Shown: positions 13,510 to 23,060 of the stretch, in pieces | Layout of the letters: the number at the start of each line of letters is the position of its first letter | Numbering within the stretch: position 1 is the first letter of the stretch | Origin: Plectrocnemia conspersa | Lineage: Eukaryota; Arthropoda; Insecta; Trichoptera; Polycentropodidae | Length of the DNA stretch: 64,000 nt | Assembly: GCA_009617715.1 (NCBI GenBank) | Contig: VTFK01000139.1 | Location: 62,001 to 126,000, forward strand | Direction: 5' to 3' | Translations under genes and position numbers: made by a program | The notes under the pieces: model-generated | The model's database searches: none | What the model saw: only the letters and a program-made list of their open reading frames with translations | What the model was told of the DNA's origin: nothing

Positions 13510-14140
13510 GTTGTTAGCGCGCTTTTTCTATAAAATATTAGAGCAGAGATAGCAGTAAGTCCTTTTCATAGAAGTTCTTTTACGTGTTTGTAAATTTGAG
13601 TCTAGGTGAATGCCCAGGTATTTAACACTCTTTCTCAATACTATGGGAGGGCCTTCCTCGCTTTTGAAAAGTAGGGGTAAACGTCGGCGGGTTGTAAAAA
13701 TAATGGCTTCGGTTTTGTTTTCATTTAATTTGATTTTATATTTTTCAAAGTAAATATTTAAGTTTTTCAGTTTTTTTTTAATCTAGTTGAAGTGGAAACT
13801 GGTTAGTATAGCTGTATCGTCAGCATACATTTAAAGATGGGTGTTTTTAAGGATTTGTGTACAGTATGAATAGAAACAGTCCGACAAAACTTTCCTGGAG
13901 TACTCCAGCTTGTATTATTGCCACACAGTATCGAAAGCTTCTCCACATCTATCATTATTAAGCCTATATGTTTTTTCATATTGTAGTTGGCAGATATGTG
14001 TTCAGTCAGTCTATTTATTTGATGAGTGGTCGAGTGCTTTTCGCGGAAACCAAACTGTTTATTTATTAGTTTTCTATTATGCGATTCTTTATGCCTTATC
14101 AATATTATGTTTTCAAAAATTTTACTAATTGATGAAAGTA
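13510..14140 (-). pseudogene. jockey-type LINE reverse transcriptase remnant
   Basis: The minus strand holds the core of a non-LTR reverse transcriptase in correct order but broken frames. From about 14080, QFGFREKHSTTHQINRLTEH is the fingers/palm motif. Next comes NYNMKKHIGLIMIDVEK, where the LDIEKAFD aspartate motif begins to degrade. The active-site YADD is encoded by bases 13816-13827 and continues TAILT. After that come a LNENKTEAIIF segment and KYLGIHLD (bases 13600-13623). These are signature motifs of jockey/BS-like elements. The sequence between LIMIDVEK and YADD is too short, showing an internal deletion, and there are frame shifts and a stop near 13540. Endonuclease and ORF1 are absent, as in a 5'-truncated, decayed insertion. 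No poly(A) tail or target duplication was identified. Confidence 0.85.
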
Positions 14141-14149
14141 AACTTATCA

Positions 14150-15195
14150 GGCGACTAATTAGTAATTGTCTTATTTTTTGATGGGATGTTTTCCAGATCG
14201 CGGGGAAGTACCCAAAAGAAAGGCACGCAGTAAAAATGTTTGATAAGAATTGAAAACACTTAAATGAAAGTTATTTCACGAAAATGATATTTAGTGATAT
14301 TTAAAATTTTTAATAGAGTAAAATCGGTAATTTAATTTACGTTTAAAACTGATTTTTAATTTTTTTTTAATTGCACTCCTAACTCTCTTTTCCGTGTTTG
14401 TGTGACTGATGTCGCACACATGATGTGACAAAAGCGCTCGCCAACAAATCCGCTTTATTCTGGGTAGAATTGGCTATGCTGTTCCCAGTTTTTAACAGAG
14501 GAATTTCTGAATGTTTATTTTTAAACGATTTCGTTATTTTCCAAAATTATACGTAAAGTGCAATTTTTTAAATTTTAGTGTCCAGTCGTTTTTTTATTAT
14601 TTTTATTTGAATGCGAATTTTTATTACTGTTTTGAGATGCGCTTTTTTGCAATATTTTTCGTATTTTATTTTTAAATTTAACAAATTATAGTATTTTCAG
14701 GGTATGTACGATTTTATTTAATATATATTTACCCGTACGGACATAGACAATTTTTGCTTGCTGGATTACGGATTAAAATGTAATTCATATCGTCTTCTTT
14801 TATATTAGTCAATTTTATTGCATTGACGGAATGCGTATTGTAATACTATTTTGAAAACCCTTCCAATCAGCTATTGCATAATTAAATGTGATCTAAGAGA
14901 TTACTTCGACTTCACCCTCCAGCTTAAAAACACCGGAAGGTAATCCGGAAACAGAACCCTAGATACAGTGCATTTTTTTTTATATTCGAGAGTTACCCTT
15001 ATTGAGTTGGCGGCGTCGTATTATTGGTCGGGTGATGCATTGGTGAGTTTGGAAAGTATACTATTGTTTCGGTATTATTTACTTAATTAAAAACTGTCGT
15101 CTAGGATCGATTCGATCCAGATAAATTCCAATGCGAGTGCCTGGCATTAAGTTTCCGGTTGGTATGACTGAATTCTCAATTCAATACACAGCATC
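14150..15195. other. Gene-less spacer with a GC-richer tail
   Basis: No gene is recognised. A segment at 14853-14871 (GAAAACCCTTCCAATCAGC) recurs with few changes at 1447 and 62963. From about 14900 the sequence becomes GC-richer and more complex up to the strong hairpin at 15199-15278, which could belong to an unidentified mobile element. Confidence 0.45.
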
Positions 15196-15198
15196 GAT

Positions 15199-15278
15199 AT
15201 CACTCCGAAACAACTCATCTCCGGGAGAATTATACCCGGCGGTATAATTCTCCCGGAGATGAGTTCTTTCGGAGTGAT
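15199..15278. repeat. Near-perfect 38-bp inverted repeat with 4-nt loop
   Basis: Arms 15199-15236 and 15241-15278 are reverse complements with one mismatch. They are separated by CGGC. The arms are GC-richer than their surroundings (CTCCGGGAGAAT core). The structure could extrude as a cruciform or, if transcribed, form one long hairpin RNA. It may be the end of a fold-back element. No function can be read from it. Confidence 0.9.
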
Positions 15279-17110
15279 CTCAATGATCATTATTATTTTA
15301 TTTTTATTTTTAATTTGTATCGCTACGGTTTCTAGGTTAATTGCATTAGGCAAATACGCGCGTGCCTAATAGATTTTCTTAACAAGTAACCGAAAAAATA
15401 AATAAATATTCCTATTAAAAAAAAATAGTTTTTTGGTGGACAAACAGTCTTTGGAAATCCCCCAATATTATTTGTAAATATATTAAATTAATTTAATGGC
15501 ATGTTTTAAAAGTAGCCTAAAGCAACTTAATTAAATTGTTCATGTTTTTCATACAAAAATGTTAAACTTTGCATAAAAGTCACGTATTACTGTTATTCAA
15601 TGCATTCCCTTTAATATTTTCAATATGTGAACGCACAGCCAATGCATTATTCATGTATCCTTGGCGCGTTGAACAATACAACGATATTTATATACCATTT
15701 TTCTCCATGGAAGGGATACATATGTATGGGTAATATCATCATTATTATCATTATTATTATTGTTGTGATATATAATATAATAATACAGACGCGAACCGAG
15801 AAGGAAGAATAAGGCGAGTGTGTGTGCGAATCCTTTCTCGATGCGTTGTTATTATTATGAAAGAAGGATTGTCAAGGGATAATGTACCATTGTGTCATAT
15901 CAAAAGATTTTTTTCTGAATTGAGTGAGAGTGAGAAAAGATAAAAGTGTTAGTGTGTGTAATGTATGAATAATTCTGGATATAATATATAAATAATGGTA
16001 ATACAATAAGTTATCTGTCTTATTGATTCGTCTGAAATTCGATACTTTTGGGCCATTATTAATAGGGTTGAGGAATAGAGACATAAAATACCTGATCATA
16101 ATTTAATACCACAGTCGAAATGATTACATCTCAAGAAATAAGATATGTATTAATATCTTCTTGATATTTTCCTATAACTAGATATACTTAGCGTATTACA
16201 TAATTTAAAAAAATTATGTTTTATTAAATACACGATATAAATTAAACTCTTAGAATACGATCGATTTTTTCATGGGGTACTAGATGGTCGAATCACATTC
16301 TAAGATCCTTGAAACTAGTAAATAATCATATAAAAAACTAAAAATAACATTGCCAAAAAAAATGCAGCTGACACTTTTTTTTATATTTTGTACGAACTAA
16401 CGAAAAAAATATTCTAAAATTCTAAATATAAAAAAAATATTTTAAACGCAAAATTGTAAGATCCATATTAAATTAAATTTAGTGTTTTTTCAAATACATA
16501 TTCGATCTAGCTCGATTTTATTTTAAATATTTATTTACGAAACTAAAAGGTCTTGGAAAACCTTATCTGTTTTAATTAATCAGATTTTTAATTATAAAAT
16601 ATTCACTAATTCTGCTCCTTCAGACACAATATAAATTAGAACAAAGTTTCATTTGGGATATAAGCCCAGGTCTATCAGGTATTTGTAACTGACAAATACC
16701 ACTTATATTATTAAATACGTCACAACAGTGTGAATAAGTAGCAATAGACTAAGTTAATAAGTGCATATAAAAAAGTAGATATTGACTACTATAATTAAAG
16801 TATGAGAATCGGTGACATCTATATAATAAATTATAAATCATTGTGTTTATATTTTATTATTTAAAAAGTAAACGTTTAAGATTACTACCCTAGTGTACTC
16901 TAGTAACAGTTAAATAGTTAGCAAACCATTTGATACGATCAGATCTAATACATATAAAATTTTAAATATTAAATAAAAACATAATTGTTTTAATACGACA
17001 TAATAAAGACCATTTAATTTTTATATCGTCTTTATAAATGCAATATACATTAGTTGACTTTGAAAATAAAGATGGTAAAAACTGTCTAATAATTAAATTG
17101 TTCTATTAAG
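15279..17110. other. AT-rich spacer with microsatellite and small hairpin
   Basis: No gene is seen. An imperfect ATT/ATC microsatellite covers 15735-15765. A perfect 9-bp hairpin (GGTATTTGT / ACAAATACC, 5-nt loop) lies at 16678-16700. The segment 15780-15960 is modestly GC-richer with GTGTGTG-type words. Confidence 0.5.
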
Positions 17111-17119
17111 CTAGCTTTT

Positions 17120-17146
17120 AAACTCTGCATTTTTATCTAGGTAAGA
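17120..17146 (+). other. Candidate recursive splice site (AG|GTAAGA)
   Basis: A pyrimidine-rich stretch, CTCTGCATTTTTATCTAG, ends in a 3' splice-site AG (17139-17140). It is followed at once by the strong 5' splice-site hexamer GTAAGA (17141-17146). This zero-length-exon arrangement is the known signature of ratchet points in long Drosophila introns. It lies about 11 kb downstream of the donor at 6185 and on the same strand, which fits stepwise removal of a giant intron. Confidence 0.5.
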
Positions 17147-17439
17147 ATATATTAAAATGCATTCATAAAGTTTGTCATAAGCTAATTCTTCAGAAGTTAA
17201 ATCACTTCGGATTCTGGAATGGTTTTGTTAGCTTTTATTTAAGTTACTAAAGTTTTCACCATCATAATGTAAGCTATTGCAATTGTCGCTTCGTACCAGA
17301 GATTTAATCTGCATCTTCTGTTTTTTTTTTTATAATAATTAATGACATATATACATGCAAAAAATAATAATTTTAGAATATTTATATAATGCTGATGACC
17401 TGAATGTGTTTCAGAGTATACGCACAAATTCGGGTTCAC

Positions 17440-17720
17440 TCTCTTTACAGAACGACCTGGACTTACTCAAGGTGGTCGATTGACAATCGAATACATTTCA
17501 GCATCGGTAATTGTTACGTTGCACATTGCCTAGATCACCGTGCTTAGCGGAATTCTCTTATATTTTAGGCAGAGGTAATTTAAGCATATTTATACTTGTG
17601 TCTATGACTTGAAAGTTTTATTCGAAAAGTGATGGGGATTTTGTATGTTCATTGCCAAAAAATTTCATTGGGCGTCGAGAATGCTCGGTTTCGTTATGCG
17701 GAACGCGTCACTTAAATAAT
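17440..17720. promoter_or_regulatory. Candidate non-coding regulatory island
   Basis: Complex GC-richer block without a reading frame, directly downstream of AT-rich spacer. It contains a small CGATT-GAC-AATCG palindrome near 17476, ATTGCC words and a GCGTCGAGAATGCTCGG stretch. It is about 300 bases past the candidate recursive splice site. Regulatory function is inferred. Confidence 0.35.
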
Positions 17721-18550
17721 TTGTTACGGTATAAACAACTTTCAATAATTTAATACGTTACGTACTAGCGTAATGTAGGTATTAAATTTACAATTTTTCA
17801 GTTAAATATTACAACATTTTAGTTTTTTTTCCATCCATTAAAACATCAGTTTTCAGCTACATTTTGAAATATTTTCATTAAAGATATGCGTCACAATGAG
17901 ATGCAGAATTCTCATGATCGGAAGTTCTGTTTATATTTTTCTAATCCTCAATCCCTCGATTTTGATTACATATAGCATTAGATAAAATCTGATTTTCCGC
18001 TTTTAACAAAAATAATGCATTGAAAAGACAATAGATTATTTAAAAAAATAAGGCAATTGCGATGAATTCGTAATTTATTTAAACAATTTTTTTTAAAATC
18101 ATTCCTTTGAAATTTTTTTCTATCCTCCGATGCAACTTTTTTAAAATATGCGCCTTTTCCTTGTTTCAGTCTTTGTTTAATTATAATGATTTATACCATC
18201 GGTGATCGTTGAAATTTAAAGATATCTTTAAAATTTTCTTGCATTTCAATTTAGTTTATAACTATTCTTTAAATTCTATATCTGCTCGAGTCTCGACTGG
18301 TGAAGTATTTAATCATGTAAATTATTTAAAGTATTCGCTAGCCGATTTCGTAATTGTGTTGCACTGTTTTGAGTCGTTTTATTTGTCAGTTTTCTCCTTA
18401 TTTTATATTTTTGCTGAATTTTAGTGATAACATTAGTTCTTCTAAAAAAATAACAAATGGTATCGATATAAAAATAAAAATGAATGTTTTAACTATAATT
18501 AGATTTGAATATTATTTTTCATATAAATAAACTTGAAATCTTCGACATTA
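17721..18550. other. AT-rich gene-less spacer
   Basis: AT-rich sequence without recognisable genes or repeats. The 71-codon frame at 18209-18424 has no domain and typical spacer composition. Confidence 0.5.
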
Positions 18551-19160
18551 TACTTTAAATATGTCAACAACAACAGCAAGGTGACCTTCGCGTCACTCTC
18601 GCATTAAAAAAACAAACAACTTGCATTAAAATAATTCGAATTGAGATAAATATTTTAAAAAATAGACAAAGAGGTGAATGACATTTGTTATTTTTAATGA
18701 AATAACCTTGAATTGTCTGGATGCATCTAGAAATATTTAAAAAACATAAAGTAGGTATGCGATCGGTCGTAAACGGTCGAATAAATTGTTTTTTACATTT
18801 TTTCGAATAAGTGTTCTCGTTCATATTTTTTTATTAATATCCGTTTCGATGTTTTTAATTATAAAGTGATAGTGTAATTCGTATTGTTAAAATTAAGCAG
18901 TGTATAATTCAAATTAGTGTTAATAATATTGTTACTATGCAAGGCAATTTGCACCAGTATTTTTCCATGCAACGGATTTACGGACTCGCGGGGTAGGGAC
19001 AATTAAACCGCGAGGATATTTTGCAAATCTAGGCATCATGCTATTGACAAGGTAATGTCTTTCTAATTTTATGAGTCATATAGTTAATCCTTTTTGTAAC
19101 TCGACAATTGGTCGACATCGAAACTCGTACGTCGATGAAACTTGAAATGCATTTATTGGC
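18550..19160. promoter_or_regulatory. Candidate regulatory islands
   Basis: Two GC-richer pieces, 18560-18600 and about 18940-19160, are joined by AT-rich sequence. The first holds the palindrome AAGGTGACCTT, which includes a nuclear-receptor-type AAGGTCAC half site. The second has CTCGCGG...CCGCGAG inverted arms and GTCGACATCG/CGTCGATG words. There is no reading frame. The call rests on composition and motif density. Confidence 0.3.
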
Positions 19161-19328
19161 TTTGTGTTGGAGCTAGTTTTGCCAATTTTAATTTATTAAT
19201 GGTAAAAAAACTTCCGGTAAACACATTTTAGTAATATTCAATTTTTAACTTATGCAAATAACTCAATAATAAGTTTATTGTAAAATTTTTAATCGGAATA
19301 TGGTCGTTTCGTGTGGTGTTAAGACCAA

Positions 19329-19360
19329 TAATTGACACCGATAATTTACGGTGTCAATTA
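19329..19360. repeat. Perfect 12-bp inverted repeat
   Basis: TAATTGACACCG (19329-19340) and its exact complement (19349-19360) flank an 8-base loop. It may be a paired binding site or a cruciform-forming element. No transcript evidence can be read from the sequence. Confidence 0.85.
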
Positions 19361-20850
19361 AACTCATTTTTTCCTTCGAAGGGTATCTATATTTTGATGA
19401 TATATTTTGATATATGCTCTAATTGTGCATAATTATTACTTAATATTGTGTGTCTGTTATCAAATAAAACGATTTTTTAGTATGACGGAAAAAGAGCGAG
19501 ATGCAAGCAGAGCTCGCTATTTCGCTCACACTATTCAAATCAGCGATTGACAACTATCGACAACTCAAATAATAATATTATTCTCTATTTATTTATTTAT
19601 AAATACATACATCGATTTATTTTTACAAATTATTCATATAAATAAGAATGACGATATAATAATGTTATTACTGTGACAGTAATAGTAGTAGGAACGATAT
19701 CTAACCACTTAAAACAAGATGAATTATGCTTATTTTAATCTTAAATATTATGACAATTATTTGGTATGGTGCGCTAAGTAAATATTGTCAACCTAATATA
19801 ATACCTCTGCATCAAGAGATCCATTTACCCGAAACTATAAAATAATGTATCGATTTATAAAAACACTAATCAATTTACTAAGGGAGATTAGTTTAATAAT
19901 ATTATTTGTAAGCTAATGAAAATATTGTTTCTAAAACAAGTTTATATATGGTCCCCTTTTAAAATTGTAAATTCTATAATTTTTTTTTATAGTTTTTATT
20001 TTAATTTTTAATTTCATTTACTTAATACACTTTCTGGATTGATAGTGCAGCAAGAGCATTTAGTATGCTAAGACTATTTCTACTAATATTAAATCTTGTA
20101 CAAGTTTCAAGTTTTTGAATTATCTTTTAATGTAATCATTTTTTATGATCAATTTAATTATTTTTTTAAAAACTGTTTTAATAAATTCCTAAATATTTTG
20201 GTATGTCCAAATATGGTTTTAATTTCAAATATCATTAGGGAATAACAGTATTTTTATATTTCCAAGATATCGGGTTTTCTAATAAGAAATTAAAATTTTT
20301 TTCTTCCACTGAAATTAATGTATAATTGTCAATTGGAGTTTGGTAAGTCTTTTTAGGAAATTTGATCTTTTCATTGAGCATTGTTTTAAAATGTTGTAGT
20401 GCTTGTTTTGCAAAAAAATTAATTATTCCATTTTAGTGATTATTTTTAATATTTTTTCTAAAAACCACAAGATTTTATGTCTATCTTTATCTTCCAAATT
20501 ATAATATTTAAAAATATTGGGGCGATATTCAAAGCTAGTTATAAATAAAAAGGGTATTTTGTCAAATATTGTAAATCTTACAGTATTATTTATAGTAATC
20601 TTAATCTCACTGATGTATATCGTATGTATGAAAATGGGGAGCCATACTTTCGTATGTACGTAATGATTAATAAATAATAATGTTTTCATTTACTAATCAT
20701 TTTAATCGTCATTATGCTTTGGCACATAAAATACTAATTTTACCACCTTTATTTTGTGAATTTTAATTCTTTGTAAATTTCCCACTATTTACTTATATTT
20801 TATATTCCTAATTCCTAAAATATTCATTACTTGATATTCTCTAAGTATTT
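19361..20850. other. AT-rich gene-less spacer
   Basis: AT-rich. A short GC-richer part at 19480-19560 contains AGCGAG...CTCGCT arms. No gene is recognised. The 88-codon minus frame at 20423-20689 shows no domain. Confidence 0.5.
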
Positions 20851-20852
20851 TT

Positions 20853-21005
20853 GCGCTCTTATGACGCGCTCTCTTTTTTAAAGCGCACATATGTCTCTTT
20901 GCGCATTTGACGCACGCTATTTTGTTACAGCGCTACTTTGGTAAACGCTCTTATGACGCAGCGCTTATAATGCAGCGCTCATTTGACGCACGCTCTTTTG
21001 ACCGG
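20853..21005. repeat. Degenerate ~15-bp minisatellite
   Basis: About ten imperfect units of 14-17 bases follow each other. The commonest form is GCGCTCTTTTGACGCA; examples are GCGCTCTTATGACGC, TGCGCATTTGACGCA, GCGCTACTTTGGTAAA and GCGCTCATTTGACGCA. The array is GC-richer than its surroundings and ends abruptly at ACCGGC. It encodes no plausible protein. Confidence 0.75.
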
Positions 21006-21017
21006 CTGCCCTTGTTA

Positions 21018-21385
21018 ATACTCCTGTTATGCGAACCACCATTCTGTGAGGGTGTATTAAATGTAAATCAAAAGCACGCTCAAAAAAATATTCATTTATA
21101 TAATAATTTTCTACAAATTTACCTTTTATAAAACTTCAGAAGTTGAAACGAAACACAGATAATCACTTCATGTTAATAATAATTGTACACTAGTTACTTT
21201 TGTTATACGGACTACCGATCGGTTGAGAAGGGCAAAAAAATATTTCCCCAGAAAATAAATTAATTTCATTTTATAATTTTATGGAAATTCACCTATATAG
21301 AAAAATCGGAAATCGAAACTAAACACAAAAAAATACACTCGACGGTACGCTTGTTACGCAAACCACCGATCAGCGAGGGTGGCAA
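21018..21385. repeat. Three diverged ~150-175-bp repeat units
   Basis: A motif of the form TTGTTAYRCGRACCACCGATC followed by a GAGGGTGG-like end occurs at 21021-21054, 21200-21233 and 21351-21382. The second and third copies are also preceded at similar distance by a CGAAACNAAACACA box (21148 and 21314). This is a short tandem array of an old repeat directly behind the minisatellite, so the two may be parts of one unit. Confidence 0.55.
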
Positions 21386-21389
21386 AAGA

Positions 21390-22010
21390 AGAGTAACTAA
21401 AATTTTGCAAGGTTTTTGTTCTTAGAATTTGTGTATGAAAGGGATGGTTTTTAATTATATGTGTGTTCAAATGATTTTCAAATGAAAAAAATAAGGTTTC
21501 CGTTGTATTCACAGAAAAAGACGAAATGCGGATGGGTTTCAAATCAGTATAAGTAATCAAAAATAATAAAGTTCGATATTTATAAAAATATTTTTGTTCT
21601 TTAATTTACGATACTCTTAGCGGCTCGTTTGAATTATATATCGTAAAAATATTCGATATCTACTCAAACGTGTCGCTAAGCGAACTCACAAAAAATAGTT
21701 TATACTATAAATAAGCAGAAAATTTCGAATACATAAAAAATATCCAATCAATTGAATTTTTTAATTATTTTAAAAAGTCAAGGGGTTAAGGGAGATTAAG
21801 CGTTGAACTTATCATTTTTCCACGATTCTATAAAACTTTACTTTCGCTCTGGACTTTTATTAGAACTTTCATTTGTACTATTTTAGTTGGAATACTTGCA
21901 GGCATACCTTAAAAATAAATAGTTGGATTCATTTTTATTATTCACACCTATGATTATTTCTACATGTACACACACAATTTGCATTCGAATTTTCTCCAGT
22001 CTTCTAGTTC
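21390..22010. other. AT-rich spacer with imperfect inverted repeat
   Basis: No gene is seen. At 21612-21690, CTTAGCGGCTCGTTTGA and TCAAACGTGTCGCTAAG form an imperfect inverted pair around an AT-rich centre containing TATCGTAAAA. The end sequence GGGGTTAA near 21780 resembles a piggyBac-like terminus but has no partner. Confidence 0.4.
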
Positions 22011-22014
22011 TTTC

Positions 22015-23060
22015 AAAAGGGCATTATGCGCGATAATACTGATTCCTTTTTCGCATTTAACGAACCGTGAGACAATGTTCTATTGTAGTTCCCCGCCAAC
22101 ACAATCGCCTCTATTAGGCGATAACTTTGGCGGAACGTAAAATATAATTTGTTTCCTCCGTGAAAACTTTGCGCACAACCCCCAGGAACAAACTTGGTGA
22201 ACAAATTACCGAGAAAAATCCATATTGCACTAACTACATATATACTATATGAAGCGCAACAAAAATTTTGCGTGTTTATTTGTGAAATTCTCATTTGGTT
22301 CACCTGGTCCGGACGCAAATTGAAATTATCATCCGTGGTTCTAAAAATTTCGCGCTCGTCGGTTTAATTCGCAAATGTGTGCTTAAAACATCTAAACATA
22401 CATGTATGTTTACACAGAAGGTGACGAGAAATATGGTTCTAATAACACTAGATCATAGACCATCAATTTCTGCTATTATATATCGAGCAAATCAATACAT
22501 GTATGTATTGATTTAAAAAACACCAATTGCATAAAATCCTCAGCAGCATAATTGGCCTACCAACCTCTAGGGTTAATTTAATAGCTTATACTATGAGTGC
22601 TGCTATTAACTATAATGCAGCTCGTCGAAACTGGTGCTTCCGAGTAACACTAATCAGAGCTAGCGACATGCTTACCGCACGGCCCATATCCCATATCGCT
22701 TGCACAGTTTACCAGTCCCCGTTCGTTGGTTCGTCCGCATTACAAGCGGCCCATAAATACATACACACATACATACACACATGCGGAGCTCGAGGCGCAT
22801 TTGTCAACCTTTGAAATTAGTGACAATAGAGCCGCACCAATACATTCGGCGCGCAACAAAGCCCGGCAGTGAATTTAGTGCCGCGGCTAAAGTGGATCGA
22901 CGACCATAAAAATAGATGAAACCGTGTTTAGTCGAAGATCCAGCGTTAATAAATTAATCTCAGGCTACCGAAGCCATTGTTTCAACAACAATTGCCTCGG
23001 TGGTGTTTGTGTGTTCCGGGCTCGAGATATTCTCGCGAGAATAAGCTTCAGATTTTTGAA
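22015..23060. promoter_or_regulatory. Large candidate regulatory island (about 1 kb)
   Basis: This is the longest GC-richer, complex stretch after the exon at 6.1 kb. It includes a CATACACA microsatellite at 22756-22783 and a 12-bp perfect palindrome pair at 22489-22514. There are many candidate transcription-factor words such as TAATTCGC, GACAATAG, CCATAAAAAT and TTAATAAATTAATC. Open frames on both strands (22013-22318 minus, 22295-22516 and 22527-22814 plus) lack domains and splice context. The cluster-type enhancer reading is inference. Confidence 0.4.
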
